A stretch of DNA of 64,000 nt from Cyanobium sp. NIES-981 (GCA_945896675.1 CAMDEM010000001.1:103836-167835), one strand, 5' to 3'. Shown: positions 25,993-35,905, numbered from the stretch's first letter. The notes: generated by a model from the sequence alone, not told the origin. Numbers and translations: made by a program.

Positions 25993-27225
25993 CTAACCCC
26001 TGGGTTGGGAACGGGCGAACAGATAGGGCAAAGCTTTGAGCCCATAGCGCTCAAAGCGATAGTCAAAGAGAAGGGAAGAGATATCCTCTGCCCTTTTTGT
26101 TTGCAATCCATTCAGCAGCCGTTCCAGCCGTTGATCGGCATTGGCATCCGCTAAGCCCAGCCAGGTGCGCCGGGCCAAGCGGCCACTCAAGTTCCATCGC
26201 CAGCCCAGGGCCTGGCGCAATTGGCTCGGGTAGGCCTCGAGGATTCGATCCGCCTGGCTGGGGCGGTACAGGGCTTCCTGCAACAGGGGTGCTAGTACCC
26301 GGCTACTGGTGAGGGCATGGCGAATCCCTTCCCCACCCAGCAGGTTGGCGGTGCTCACCACGTCACCGAGACCAAGGAGCCGTCCTTTTCGATGGGGCTC
26401 CCTGCGGCGAACACTGCTGCGTATGCGGCCGCCGTGGCGATCGAGCACCGGGGCGGTCTGGAGATCGGACGCCTTCAACACCTTGGCTAATTCCGCCGTC
26501 AAAGGAGGTTGGGATCGGCTTGGATCGCTCACCCGGCAAACGCCCACCTTGAGTTGGTTATGGGCCATGGGGAAAATCCAGCCATACCCCTGCTGCACCC
26601 AGGAACTGCCAAGAAAAAAGCTGAGTCGATCACCCCATTTCGGGGCCTGCCCATCGGGCAGCTGCAGCAGCCACTCCACCCCTACCCCTGTAACCAGGGG
26701 ATCTTGGCGGGAAGCCCTCTCACCGAGCAGGGCCCGACTTTCCCCCGAAGCATCCACCACCCAGTCGCTGGTGATGGTGCGCTGTTGACCGCCGCTTGCT
26801 TGCAAGACCGTGGCCATTGTTGATCCGATCAAGGGGCTGGCCGAGCTGGTTTGGGACCCGCATTGCACTGCCCGCCAACCCAGCTGCACCGCTGCCCCCC
26901 AGCCCTCGGCCTGGCTCGCTAACCACCGGCGCAGGGCACCAAAATCGAGCACCGCTCCAAGGGGTTGGGCGGCCATCCAGTGGCGGGCCTGGGTGCCTTC
27001 TTCGTCCCCGTAGGCCCCTGGACCCACCAATTGCCAACCCCGCCATCGGGCGGCCACAACCTGCTCGGGCAAGCCGAAACGATCCAGGGCCGATAGGGGC
27101 AAGGCTGCACTGCTGAACGCGGCATGGTCCAAGTCGCTGAGGCGATCAACGAGCACCACATCCACCCCTGCCTGGGCCAGCAGCCTGGCCAATTCCCCCC
27201 CAGATGGCCCTGCCCCCACCACCAA
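25993..27225 (-). CDS. FAD-dependent oxidoreductase, geranylgeranyl reductase-like
   Basis: 410 residues from a TTG. The Rossmann motif VVGAGPSGGELARLLAQAG, the conserved DWVVDASGESRALLG region and the FAD-binding GRLLGLGDVVSTANLLGGEGIRHAL belong to the PHBH/geranylgeranyl-reductase group, so it reduces or hydroxylates a lipid or aromatic substrate that cannot be named. The TTG falls within the first beta strand; the frame stays open upstream (encoding QVL before VVGAG) across the end of dxs with no ATG, GTG or TTG, so the true start is unclear. It is just downstream of dxs on the same strand, which suggests isoprenoid chemistry. Confidence 0.82.
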   Translation of the reverse strand: MVVGAGPSGGELARLLAQAGVDVVLVDRLSDLDHAAFSSAALPLSALDRFGLPEQVVAARWRGWQLVGPGAYGDEEGTQARHWMAAQPLGAVLDFGALRRWLASQAEGWGAAVQLGWRAVQCGSQTSSASPLIGSTMATVLQASGGQQRTITSDWVVDASGESRALLGERASRQDPLVTGVGVEWLLQLPDGQAPKWGDRLSFFLGSSWVQQGYGWIFPMAHNQLKVGVCRVSDPSRSQPPLTAELAKVLKASDLQTAPVLDRHGGRIRSSVRRREPHRKGRLLGLGDVVSTANLLGGEGIRHALTSSRVLAPLLQEALYRPSQADRILEAYPSQLRQALGWRWNLSGRLARRTWLGLADANADQRLERLLNGLQTKRAEDISSLLFDYRFERYGLKALPYLFARSQPRG

Positions 27226-27287
27226 AACCTGGCAGTGGGATTGGAGGGCCTTTGGGGAGGTGTCTAAGGAGAGTGCAACCAGGGTTC

Positions 27288-29216
27288 TCAGACCGCTATG
27301 GCCTGGGCGATGCCAGCCAAAGGGGCCTGAAAAGAACTGCCGTAGCGCTCCAGGATCCGTTTCGCCATCTGGGCCGGGGTGAGGCCTAGGGCTTGCTTGC
27401 TTTGGTCGGGTGAGGCGTGGTCTACAAGGACATCGGGGATGCCAATGCGGAACACCGGAACTAACACCTGGTGGTCGTTGAGGGTTTCCACAACGGCAGC
27501 GCCAAATCCCCCTGGCAAGGCTCCTTCTTCCATGGTGACCACGCGGCCGATGCGCTGGGCCATGGGCAGGATCAAGGCCTCATCCAATGGACGCAGAAAG
27601 CGGGCGTTGATCACGGCAGCCCGAACCCCTTTTTCCTGGAGCAGGCCGGCGGTGGCCATGGCAGGGGCAACCATGGCCCCATAGGCCACGATCAACAGAT
27701 CATCGCCATCGGTAAGCAGCTCACCGCGACCGATTTCCAGCGGTTCAAAGCCTTCTTCAGCGATAGGGACCCCTTCGCCTTCGCCGCGGGGAATCCGGAT
27801 GGCAGAGGGTCCGCTGTGGTGGATGGAGGTCACCAACATTCGCTGCAGCTCGGCCTCATCCTTCGGTGCCATCACCGTGAAGTTCGGGATCGAGCGGAAA
27901 TAGCTGATGTCGTATTGCCCCTGGTGGGTGGGGCCATCGGCCCCCACAATTCCGGCCCGATCGAGCACAAACGTGACCGGCAGGTTCTGGATGCCCACGT
28001 CGTGGATGAGCTGGTCGAAGGCCCGCTGTAGAAAGGTGCTGTAAATAGCAACCACGGGTTTCAGACCTTCACATGCCATGCCAGCGGCCATGGTGACGGC
28101 GTGCTGCTCGGCGATGCCCACATCGAAATATTGATCGGGGCAGGCCTTCTCCAGGAGGTCGAGACCCGTGCCCGTGGCCATCGCGGCCGTAATCCCCACC
28201 ACGGTGGGGTCTTGCTCGCAGAGTTTGACCAGGGTCTGGCCGAAGACCTTGCTGTAGCTCGGGGGCTTGGGCTTACTCGAGGGGTAGGCCTTGCCCGTGG
28301 CCAAATCAAAAGCTGATTGGGCGTGGTAGCCCACCTGGTCTGCCTCGGCATAGGGGTAGCCCTTGCCCTTGGTGGTGGCCACATGGACCAGGACCGGACC
28401 TTCGGTGCGATGGGCCTGCTCGAAGGTGCGCACCATCTCGGCGATGTCGTGGCCATCGATGGGGCCGATATAGGTAAAGCCCAACTCCTCGAACACGGCG
28501 CCCACCTTGGGAACGCCCAGGCGCTTCATGCTTTCTTTGAGGTTTTTGAGCTCGGAAGGGAGCTCTCCATGCAGGAAGGGAAGATTTTTGATCGCTTCTT
28601 CCGCGTTGCCCTGCAGGAACTGAACCGGTGGGCTCAGCCGCATGCGGTTGAGATAGGTCGACAGGGCGCCCACCGGCGGTGAGATCGACATGTCGTTGTC
28701 GTTGAGCACGACCAAAAACTTGGTATTGGGCAAGTGTCCGGCATGGTTGATGGCCTCAAGAGCCATGCCTCCGGTGAGGGCGCCGTCGCCGATCACGGCC
28801 ACGGATTTGAAGGATTCACCGCGGCGATCCCTGGCCAGGGCCATGCCAAGGGCAGCGGAAATGGAGGTGGAGGCGTGGCCAGCGCCGAAATGGTCAAAAC
28901 TGCTTTCGCAACGTTTGAGATAGCCCGCCACACCACCCTTCTGGCGGAGGCTGTCGAAATCCTTATACCGGCCGGTCAGCAGTTTGTGGGGGTAGGCCTG
29001 GTGGCCCACATCCCAGACGACCTTGTCCTGGTCGAGGTCGAGGGTTTGGTAGAGCGCCAGGGTCAGCTCCACAACCCCCAGACCTGGTCCCAGGTGGCCG
29101 CCACTGGTGGATACCACTTCAAGATGGCGTTCGCGCACCTGGCGGGCAATGGCCTCGAGTTCTGCAGTGGTGAGGCCGTGCAGCTGATTCGGATGGCTCA
29201 GCTCGCTGAGATGCAT
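27288..29216 (-). CDS. dxs: 1-deoxy-D-xylulose-5-phosphate synthase
   Basis: 642 residues. The thiamine-diphosphate enzyme condenses pyruvate with glyceraldehyde 3-phosphate, the entry step of the MEP isoprenoid pathway that feeds carotenoids, chlorophyll tails and quinones. Motifs are [34 protein letters not shown] (ThDP site), [15 protein letters not shown] and [15 protein letters not shown]. Length is normal. It is divergent from ilvA across 73 bases. Confidence 0.97.
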   Translation of the reverse strand: MHLSELSHPNQLHGLTTAELEAIARQVRERHLEVVSTSGGHLGPGLGVVELTLALYQTLDLDQDKVVWDVGHQAYPHKLLTGRYKDFDSLRQKGGVAGYLKRCESSFDHFGAGHASTSISAALGMALARDRRGESFKSVAVIGDGALTGGMALEAINHAGHLPNTKFLVVLNDNDMSISPPVGALSTYLNRMRLSPPVQFLQGNAEEAIKNLPFLHGELPSELKNLKESMKRLGVPKVGAVFEELGFTYIGPIDGHDIAEMVRTFEQAHRTEGPVLVHVATTKGKGYPYAEADQVGYHAQSAFDLATGKAYPSSKPKPPSYSKVFGQTLVKLCEQDPTVVGITAAMATGTGLDLLEKACPDQYFDVGIAEQHAVTMAAGMACEGLKPVVAIYSTFLQRAFDQLIHDVGIQNLPVTFVLDRAGIVGADGPTHQGQYDISYFRSIPNFTVMAPKDEAELQRMLVTSIHHSGPSAIRIPRGEGEGVPIAEEGFEPLEIGRGELLTDGDDLLIVAYGAMVAPAMATAGLLQEKGVRAAVINARFLRPLDEALILPMAQRIGRVVTMEEGALPGGFGAAVVETLNDHQVLVPVFRIGIPDVLVDHASPDQSKQALGLTPAQMAKRILERYGSSFQAPLAGIAQAIAV

Positions 29217-29289
29217 GCAGGGCCCTTTTGCTGGGGACCAATCTAGGCCTTACGAGCATCGCGACGGTACGGATTGCGAGACTGGAACC

Positions 29290-30840
29290 ATGAGCCAGGC
29301 CACCGCCAGTTATCTGCAACGCATCCTGCGAGCCAGGGTGTACGACGTGGCGATCGAATCACCGCTGGACGAGGCCCCAAACCTGTCGAAACGGCTAGGT
29401 AACAGGGTGTTGCTGAAGCGGGAAGATCTGCAACCGGTCTTCAGCTTCAAGTTGAGGGGCGCTTTCAACAAGATGGTGGGCCTCTCCCCAGCGGTGTTGG
29501 CCAAGGGGGTGATCGCCGCCAGCGCCGGCAACCATGCCCAAGGGGTGGCCTTGGCTGCCCAGAAGCTCGGCTGCACGGCGGTAATCGTTATGCCGGTAAC
29601 CACCCCTGAGATGAAGGTGCAGGCCGTTGCGGCCCGGGGTGCCGAGGTGGTGTTGCACGGCGATACCTATGACGATGCTTGCGCCGAAGCCAAACGGCTC
29701 GAGCGCGACAGGGAGCTCACCTTCATCCATCCCTTCGACGATCCCGATGTGATCGCCGGTCAGGGAACAATCGCCCTTGAGATCCTGCGCCAATGCGCTG
29801 AGCCCCCATCAGCCATCTATGTGGCCGTCGGTGGTGGCGGCCTGATTGCCGGCATCGGTGCCTATGTGAAAGCTCTGTGGCCTGAAGTTCAGGTGATTGG
29901 GGTCGAACCCGTTGATGCCGATGCCATGAGCCAATCCTTGGCGGCAGGCCATCGGATCCGCCTCGACCAGGTGGGGCTATTTGCCGATGGAGTTGCCGTT
30001 CGGGAAGTGGGGGAACTCACCTTTGATCTGGCCCAGCGCTACGTGGATCGCATGGTGACCGTGGACACCGATGAGATTTGTGCCGCCATCAAAGACGTTT
30101 TCCAGGACACCCGATCAATCCTGGAGCCAGCCGGAGCCCTTGCCGTGGCGGGGATGAAGGCGGATGTGATGGCGCGGGGTCTGAAGGACCAAACCCTGGT
30201 GGCTGTGGCCTGCGGGGCCAATATGAATTTTGACCGGCTGCGCTTCGTGGCCGAGCGGGCAGAGCTTGGCGAGGAACGCGAAGCCATGCTGGCCGTGGAA
30301 ATTCCTGAACAGCCCGGAAGTCTGCGTCGTTTCTGCACCCTGCTGGGCCAGCGCAGCCTCACCGAATTCAGCTATCGGTTGGCCGATTCCCAGCGGGCCC
30401 ACATCTTTGTGGGCGTGCAAACCCAGGGTGAAGGGGATACCGCAGACCTGATTGCCAACTTGGAAGCCGAGGGTTTTCCCTGCCTCAACCTTTCACACAA
30501 CGAACTGGCCAAATTGCACCTGCGCCACATGGTGGGAGGCCGATTGCCCCGCCCCCACCACCAGGCCGACGAAGGCATGGAGGAGCTGCTCTACAGCTTT
30601 GCCTTCCCAGAACGGCCCGGCGCCTTGATGACGTTTGTGACCAGCCTCCATCCCAACTGGAATATCAGCATTTTTCACTACCGAAACCACGGTTCCGATG
30701 TGGGCCGGATCGTGGTGGGGGTGCAGGTGCCCGCTGGAGACCAATCCGCCTGGCTCGAATTCCTTCAAGGATTGAGCTACGACTGGGTGGATGAGAGCCA
30801 AAACCCTGTCTACAAAATCTTTCTGGGCCCGGTTTCCTAG
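29290..30840 (+). CDS. ilvA: threonine ammonia-lyase (deaminase), biosynthetic
   Basis: 516 residues. The PLP enzyme converts threonine to 2-oxobutanoate for isoleucine synthesis. The PLP lysine is in FSFKLRGAFNKM (about residue 60), with the phosphate-binding loop GGGGLIAG. Two ACT-like regulatory domains follow (about 340-510, each with an EQPGSL or ERPGAL turn), so allosteric isoleucine control is expected. The ATG at 29290 is used; the frame is open 25 codons further upstream into the dxs gap. scpB starts 3 bases after the stop. Confidence 0.96.
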   Translation: MSQATASYLQRILRARVYDVAIESPLDEAPNLSKRLGNRVLLKREDLQPVFSFKLRGAFNKMVGLSPAVLAKGVIAASAGNHAQGVALAAQKLGCTAVIVMPVTTPEMKVQAVAARGAEVVLHGDTYDDACAEAKRLERDRELTFIHPFDDPDVIAGQGTIALEILRQCAEPPSAIYVAVGGGGLIAGIGAYVKALWPEVQVIGVEPVDADAMSQSLAAGHRIRLDQVGLFADGVAVREVGELTFDLAQRYVDRMVTVDTDEICAAIKDVFQDTRSILEPAGALAVAGMKADVMARGLKDQTLVAVACGANMNFDRLRFVAERAELGEEREAMLAVEIPEQPGSLRRFCTLLGQRSLTEFSYRLADSQRAHIFVGVQTQGEGDTADLIANLEAEGFPCLNLSHNELAKLHLRHMVGGRLPRPHHQADEGMEELLYSFAFPERPGALMTFVTSLHPNWNISIFHYRNHGSDVGRIVVGVQVPAGDQSAWLEFLQGLSYDWVDESQNPVYKIFLGPVS

Positions 30841-30843
30841 GCC

Positions 30844-31524
30844 ATGACCGACAAAGCCAACACCGACAAAGCCAACATCGCTAAGCCCGACGTCGAGAAA
30901 CCCCGGGAAACGGCGGCTTCTGATGCGATTGCTGGCCTGTCGCTACCAGCAAGGATGGAAGCGATTCTCTACCTGAAAGGCCGCCCTCTCACCCTCAGGG
31001 AACTGGCAGAGATTGCCGCCATCAACCGGGAGCAGGCCGAGATCGCCCTCATCACCTTGATGGCCGATTACGCCCACCGCGATACCGCCCTTGAAGTGCG
31101 CCAGGAGGGTCAGCGCTACAGCCTCCAGCTGCGCGATGGCTTGGGCGATTTGGTGCAAAACCTCTTACCGGTGGATCTCTCCACGGCGGCCCTGCGCACC
31201 CTAGCCACCATTGCTTTGAAGAAGCGGATCCTGCAATCCGATCTGGTGGATCTGCGGGGATCCGGTGCCTATGACCACATCAAGGAATTGATTGCCCAAA
31301 ATTTCATTGAGCGCAAGCGCCAAAGCGAAGGCCGCTCCTTCTGGCTCACCTTGAGTGAGAAATTCCACCGCACCTTTGCCATCAAGACCGATGAAATCCA
31401 GCCCCTGCGCAAGTCGCCCGCGGCGGCACCCGCGGCGGCACCGGCCCTTGGGACCGATCCCGACCCTGGAACCGATCCAGACCAATCCCGACCAACCACG
31501 GATGATTGGGACAGGGCTGCATAG
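30844..31524 (+). CDS. scpB: segregation and condensation protein B
   Basis: 226 residues. ScpB is a kleisin-binding winged-helix subunit of the SMC condensin. Recognisable parts are LPARMEAILYLKGRPLTLRELAEIA, SLQLRDGLGDLVQNLLP, LATIALKKRILQSDLVDLRGSGAYDHI and FIERKRQSEGRSFWLTLSEKF. The N-terminal 30 residues and the C-terminal Ala/Pro/Asp-rich tail are low complexity, the latter with a repeated AAAPAAAPA stretch. scpA is not adjacent. Confidence 0.93.
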   Translation: MTDKANTDKANIAKPDVEKPRETAASDAIAGLSLPARMEAILYLKGRPLTLRELAEIAAINREQAEIALITLMADYAHRDTALEVRQEGQRYSLQLRDGLGDLVQNLLPVDLSTAALRTLATIALKKRILQSDLVDLRGSGAYDHIKELIAQNFIERKRQSEGRSFWLTLSEKFHRTFAIKTDEIQPLRKSPAAAPAAAPALGTDPDPGTDPDQSRPTTDDWDRAA

Positions 31525-31563
31525 AGTCTGTCCACCGGAATCGCCTATCCCCTGCTCAAGTCC

Positions 31564-31851
31564 ATGGAAGTTGTTGCCCTCCTTCTGGGTGTGCTGAGCC
31601 GCACGCTCGAGATCTATTCCCTGATCCTGCTGGTGCGCGTCCTGCTCAGCTGGTTCCCAAACCTCGACTGGGGCAATCCCTTGCTTGCCACCCTGAGTTC
31701 GATCACGGACCCCTATCTCAACGCTTTCCGGGGTTTGATCCCGCCCCTGGGAGGCCTGGATCTCTCCGCCATCCTCGCCTTCCTCGCCTTGAATCTCTCC
31801 CAACAGCTACTCGGTAGCGCCAGCATGAGCCTGATGGCTAGCAGCCTCTAA
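31564..31851 (+). CDS. YggT family membrane protein (Ycf19-like)
   Basis: 95 residues with two hydrophobic helices separated by LSWFPNLDWGNPLLATLSSITDPYLNAFRGLIPP (read in pieces), the YggT signature. In cyanobacteria and plastids this family (Ycf19/CCB3-like) is linked to membrane organisation and cofactor insertion. Which subgroup this is cannot be settled here. A 9-base perfect stem straddles its stop codon. Confidence 0.88.
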   Translation: MEVVALLLGVLSRTLEIYSLILLVRVLLSWFPNLDWGNPLLATLSSITDPYLNAFRGLIPPLGGLDLSAILAFLALNLSQQLLGSASMSLMASSL

Positions 31852-31860
31852 GGCTGCTAG
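31838..31860. terminator. stem-loop across two convergent stop codons
   Basis: CTAGCAGCC, a 5-base loop TCTAA, and GGCTGCTAG form a perfect 9-bp inverted repeat. It covers the TAA of the yggT gene and the TAG of the convergent minus-strand gene. There is no T-run, so simple rho-independent termination is uncertain, but the position suits a shared transcript end. Confidence 0.4.
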
Positions 31861-32387
31861 GAGCCCGCAAGGGCTTGCTCAAGGGGAAGCAGCTCATCGT
31901 CTTCACCGGCCCGCATGCGAACGGCGGCCTTGAAGCCCCGGGCCTTGACATTTCGAAAACTGATGGGACCAGGGGTTCCTGCAGGCACGGCTAGACGCAG
32001 GGCAAAATCCGATTCCCCTGGTGGTACATCGCCAATCGATCCCACCCTGGTGCGGTTCTGGAGAACCGGTTCACCGCTCGAATCCACGATCAGGGCAAAC
32101 ACATCGGTGTCCACCACGGGTTTGTGGCTGGGGTTGGTGACCACCCCACGGAGGGCATAGCAACTCGCCCCGGTGGGACGGCGCAATTCCGGCTGGGCGC
32201 CCACATCCTCTAAGGGGCAGGGTTCAAGCACGACCTCCCGAACGGCCAGTTCGGTTGCTAACGCGGTTTGGGGCAAACCAACCAGCGAAACCAAAGCCAC
32301 AACCAATCCGGCCACAACCCAACCAGCCAGGCGGACCAACCAGGCTCCGTCTGCATGCCAAGACCCCTTCGCGAAAAACCTGATCAA
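31857..32387 (-). CDS. secreted or membrane-anchored protein of unknown function (FxLYD-like beta domain)
   Basis: 176 residues. One membrane helix or signal segment at about 18-42 (AGWVVAGLVVALVSLVGLP) ends with ATELAVRE, a plausible cleavage site. The rest is a beta-rich domain with CYALRGVVTNPSHKPVVDTDVFAL and RVGSIGDVPPGESDFALRL, which resembles FxLYD-type carbohydrate or protein-binding modules. Its ATG overlaps the stop of the MazG-like gene by 4 bases. I cannot assign a function. Confidence 0.75.
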   Translation of the reverse strand: MIRFFAKGSWHADGAWLVRLAGWVVAGLVVALVSLVGLPQTALATELAVREVVLEPCPLEDVGAQPELRRPTGASCYALRGVVTNPSHKPVVDTDVFALIVDSSGEPVLQNRTRVGSIGDVPPGESDFALRLAVPAGTPGPISFRNVKARGFKAAVRMRAGEDDELLPLEQALAGS

Positions 32388-32713
32388 CGCAGATCGCCGC
32401 TTCCTGAAAGCACGTTACGGGCGGCGCGACTGGCCAGCTTGTCCAGGTTGGCTTGGGCAACATGATCGAGATCCAAGCCCAGCTCGCTGGCCAGTTGGGA
32501 GACGTACCAAAGAACGTCGCCCAATTCCAGCTTGAGTCCCTCGATGACCTCGGCGGAGAACTCTCCCCCCTGGTCGCGGATCACCTTTTTCACCTTGTCG
32601 GCCACCTCGCCCGATTCTCCGCACAATCCAAGGGTGGGATAAATCGGGTTGCTGCCCGCATTGGGGTAACGGGCCGTCGCCCGCGATTGGTGTTGGTAAG
32701 CCTGGAAATCCAT
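32384..32713 (-). CDS. MazG-like nucleotide pyrophosphohydrolase
   Basis: 109 residues. The all-alpha NTP-PPase fold is shown by TLGLCGESGEVADKVKKVIRD and the metal-binding LELGDVLWYVSQLASELGLDL. It probably hydrolyses non-canonical or excess nucleoside triphosphates. The start MDFQAYQHQ is used; a longer open frame continues upstream but would run antisense into pyk. It is coupled to the next gene by an ATGA overlap. Confidence 0.88.
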   Translation of the reverse strand: MDFQAYQHQSRATARYPNAGSNPIYPTLGLCGESGEVADKVKKVIRDQGGEFSAEVIEGLKLELGDVLWYVSQLASELGLDLDHVAQANLDKLASRAARNVLSGSGDLR

Positions 32714-32771
32714 CCTTTGACCCGCCCTTATGAGCCCGGATGGTAGTTTCCGGGTTGTCGATAGCATCCGG

Positions 32772-34226
32772 ATGCCGCAGCCCGATCTCATGCGTCGCAC
32801 CAAGATTGTGGCCACGATTGGGCCCGCCACCGAATCACCGGAAAGGCTCCGGGAATTGATTGCGGCTGGCGCAACCACCTTCCGTCTCAATTTTTCCCAC
32901 GGCGATCACAGCGAGCACGCCGCCCGGATCACCACGATTCGCCAAGTTGCCGAAGAACTTGGCATCCACGTGGGCATCCTCCAAGATCTCCAAGGCCCGA
33001 AGATCCGCCTCGGCCGCTTTGGCGGTGGTCCCATCACCTTGGCCAAGGGCGACCCATTCATCCTCACGTCGCGGGATGTGGCCTGTGATCAAACGATTGC
33101 CACAGTCACCTACGGCAGGTTGGCCGATGAAGTAACCCCCGGCAGCCGCATTCTTCTTGACGACGGACGCGTCGAAATGGTGGTCGAGCGCGTCGACAAG
33201 GGCCAGCAAACCCTCTATTGCAAGGTGACCGTTGGGGGGGTGCTCTCCAACAACAAGGGCGTCAACTTCCCCGACGTGCAACTCTCAATTCGTGCACTGA
33301 CGGACAAGGATCGGGTTGACCTGGCCTTTGGCTTGCAGCAGGGGGTCGATTGGGTGGCCTTGAGCTTCGTGCGCAACCCGTCGGACATGCTCGAAATTCG
33401 CGAACTGATCCGTAGTCATGGCCACCAGACCCCTGTGGTGGCAAAGATCGAAAAATTTGAAGCCATCGATCAAATCGACGACATCCTTCCCCTCTGTGAT
33501 GGGGTCATGGTGGCCCGCGGAGACCTGGGTGTGGAAATGCCCGCAGAGGAAGTGCCTCTGCTGCAGAAGGAACTGATCCGCAAGGCCAACAGCCTGGGGA
33601 TTCCGGTCATCACCGCCACCCAGATGCTCGACTCCATGGTGTCCTGTCCCAGGCCTACCCGGGCCGAAGTCAGCGATGTGGCCAACGCCATCCTCGATGG
33701 CACCGATGCGGTGATGCTGTCCAACGAAAGCGCCGTAGGCGACTTCCCGATCGAAGCTGTGGCAACGATGGCCACCATCGCCAAACGAATCGAGCGGGAT
33801 TACCCCCAACGGGTGCTCGACAGCCACATGGCGTCCAACATCTCCAACGCCATTTGCCAGGCGGTCAGCAGCATCGGCCGCCAACTCAATGCGGCTGCCA
33901 TCCTGCCCCTCACCAAAAGTGGCAGCACCGCCCGCAGTGTGAGCAAATTCCGGCCCAGCACGCCGATTTTGGCTATCACCAGCGACATCAACGTGGCCCG
34001 CAGGCTCCAGATGGTTTGGGGGGTGAATCCCCTGCTGGTGTCAGAGCAGGAAACCCCCAGCCAAACCTTCGCCCTGGCCCTGGGCCAGGCCCAGCAGCAG
34101 GGCTTGGTCACCGAGAGCGACCTGGTTGTTTTGACAGCCGGCACCCTCCCTGGAGTGAGTGGTTCGACGGATCTGGTCAAGGTCGGTACGGTCGGCGATT
34201 TGCTCGGCCGAACCGCCATGGTGTAG
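32772..34226 (+). CDS. pyk: pyruvate kinase
   Basis: 484 residues, glycolytic transfer of phosphate from PEP to ADP. The N-terminus MRRTKIVATIGPATES is standard, followed by NFSHGDHSEH, LQDLQGPKIRLG, the active-site region VVAKIEKFEAIDQIDDIL, VARGDLGVEMP and ATQMLDSM. The C-terminal domain ends at about residue 480; there is no extra PEP-utiliser domain as in some longer bacterial and cyanobacterial enzymes. Starts at 32730, 32772 and 32790 are all possible; 32772 is the middle choice. It is divergent from the MazG-like gene. Confidence 0.95.
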   Translation: MPQPDLMRRTKIVATIGPATESPERLRELIAAGATTFRLNFSHGDHSEHAARITTIRQVAEELGIHVGILQDLQGPKIRLGRFGGGPITLAKGDPFILTSRDVACDQTIATVTYGRLADEVTPGSRILLDDGRVEMVVERVDKGQQTLYCKVTVGGVLSNNKGVNFPDVQLSIRALTDKDRVDLAFGLQQGVDWVALSFVRNPSDMLEIRELIRSHGHQTPVVAKIEKFEAIDQIDDILPLCDGVMVARGDLGVEMPAEEVPLLQKELIRKANSLGIPVITATQMLDSMVSCPRPTRAEVSDVANAILDGTDAVMLSNESAVGDFPIEAVATMATIAKRIERDYPQRVLDSHMASNISNAICQAVSSIGRQLNAAAILPLTKSGSTARSVSKFRPSTPILAITSDINVARRLQMVWGVNPLLVSEQETPSQTFALALGQAQQQGLVTESDLVVLTAGTLPGVSGSTDLVKVGTVGDLLGRTAMV

Positions 34227-34242
34227 GGCCGAGTCCAACCCC

Positions 34243-35472
34243 ATGGCTTCAAAGCTCCCCCTGAGCGAAACCGTAGGGATGGCATTGAGCACCCTGCGGG
34301 CCAATCGGCTGCGCAGCCTGCTCACCATGCTTGGCATCGTGATCGGCAATGCGTCCGTGATCACCCTGGTGGGGGTGGGAAAGGGTGCCCAAAACCTGGC
34401 CGAGGGTCAGCTGAGCAACCTCGGCGCCAATGTGTTGTTTGTGGTGCCCGGGAACAATGACACCCGCCGCCAGGGCATTGATTTCCCCAAAAACCTGGTC
34501 TTGGAAGACGCCAAGGCCATTGCCGAACAGGTGCCCAGCGTGAAGCGGGTCGCTCCCCAGATCACCCTCAGCGAGGTGGTGCAGGCCGGGGATGTGAGCA
34601 GCACGTCCTCAATCGCAGGTGTTACCCCGGAATTTTTGCCGGTGCGCCAATTTGAGATGGCCCAGGGCCGTTTCTTTTCCACGGACGACCTGGACAGTGC
34701 CAGCAACGTGGCCGTGGTGGGGCCGGATTTAGCCACCAAGCTGTTTGGTAATCGCTCGGCCATCGGCCGCCAATTGCGCATCCGCAACCAACCCTTTGTG
34801 GTGATTGGGGTGTTGGAGCCGAAGGGAGCGGTCTTCGGCCAAAACCAAGACGAAAACGCCTACGTGCCCCTCACCACGATGGTGAGCAAGCTCTCAGGCC
34901 GGGATCCCACCTACGGGGTCAGCCTCAACTTCATCAGCGTGGAAGCCCGGGATCAGGCCAGCACTGGTGCGGCCAGTTTCCAGATCACGAACCTCCTGCG
35001 CCAACGGCACCGGATCCTGCGGGAGGACGACTTTGCCGTTCGGTCCCAGAAGGATGCCCTGACCATTGTGAGCACCATTACCGGCGGACTCACCTTGATG
35101 CTGGCTGCGATCGGTGCCATCTCCCTGCTGGTGGGCGGGATCGGGATCATGAACATCATGTTGGTGTCGGTCAGTGAGCGCACCGAGGAAATTGGACTGC
35201 GCAAGGCCCTGGGAGCCCGCAGCAGCGACGTATTGCGCCAATTTTTGGTGGAATCCCTGGTGCTCTCCAGCCTGGGCGGGGTGATTGGCAGTGGCTTAGG
35301 CCTGGGTGCGGTGGCCCTGGTGGCGCTGGTGACTCCCCTGCCCGCGAGCATTGGTGCCAGCACCGTGCTAGTCACCGTGGGGCTCTCCGGCTCGATCGGC
35401 CTCTTTTTTGGCGTGGTTCCGGCCCGGCGGGCTGCCCGGCTCGACCCAATCGTGGCTTTGCGCAGTCTCTAG
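34243..35472 (+). CDS. MacB-type ABC transporter permease (FtsX/MacB core)
   Basis: 409 residues. An N-terminal helix with LRANRLRSLLTMLGIVIGNASVI is followed by a large periplasmic MacB_PCD domain (about 55-270) and three C-terminal helices with GGIGIMNIMLVSVSERTEEIGLRKALGA, the FtsX signature. Such permeases power efflux of peptides, macrolides or lipids, or pass force to a partner. The matching ATPase and membrane-fusion genes are not adjacent. It lies 16 bases after pyk. Confidence 0.92.
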   Translation: MASKLPLSETVGMALSTLRANRLRSLLTMLGIVIGNASVITLVGVGKGAQNLAEGQLSNLGANVLFVVPGNNDTRRQGIDFPKNLVLEDAKAIAEQVPSVKRVAPQITLSEVVQAGDVSSTSSIAGVTPEFLPVRQFEMAQGRFFSTDDLDSASNVAVVGPDLATKLFGNRSAIGRQLRIRNQPFVVIGVLEPKGAVFGQNQDENAYVPLTTMVSKLSGRDPTYGVSLNFISVEARDQASTGAASFQITNLLRQRHRILREDDFAVRSQKDALTIVSTITGGLTLMLAAIGAISLLVGGIGIMNIMLVSVSERTEEIGLRKALGARSSDVLRQFLVESLVLSSLGGVIGSGLGLGAVALVALVTPLPASIGASTVLVTVGLSGSIGLFFGVVPARRAARLDPIVALRSL

Positions 35473-35579
35473 GGCGTCGAGCTGATTTCAGCGCTGCCTA
35501 AAAAATCGGAAGAAAAGCCGCAGGTTCAAAAACCGTGGCTGTTGTTACCAAGGCCTGATGGGGATGGGTGGGTTCATGG

Positions 35580-35849
35580 ATGGGACTCCCCCTTGGTCAT
35601 TGCTTGGAGTACGCACCCTGCGGCTATCACAATTCCAGCGATCGAATGGTGATTGTGCGCTGCCTTGGCGCCGGTCATTTTTTTCTGGAGCGGGTGGTTT
35701 TCCCGTTTGAGCTATTGAGTTTCGAATGCCCCATGGATTCGGAAATCGAAATTTGGAGCCACAGCCTCGGTGGACCCGAGATGGTCGATTCCTTTCCCTC
35801 CAGGGAGCTGGCGATCCACGAGGGGGACTCCTGCGAAGTTGCGAGCTAG
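35580..35849 (+). CDS. DUF1830 family protein
   Basis: 89 residues. A cyanobacterial family recognised from APCGYHNSSDRMVIVRC, the strongly conserved HFFLERVVFPFELLSFECP and the closing IWSHSLGGPEMVDSFP. The function is unknown. A GTG 4 codons upstream is an alternative start. The 107-base gap before it (35473-35579) holds nothing I can name. ftsH follows 56 bases downstream. Confidence 0.82.
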   Translation: MGLPLGHCLEYAPCGYHNSSDRMVIVRCLGAGHFFLERVVFPFELLSFECPMDSEIEIWSHSLGGPEMVDSFPSRELAIHEGDSCEVAS

Positions 35850-35905
35850 CAGGCTGAGCGGCCGTGCCGCGTCGCCGTTACAGTTGTTAAGACTTTTTCT
35901 CAGTT

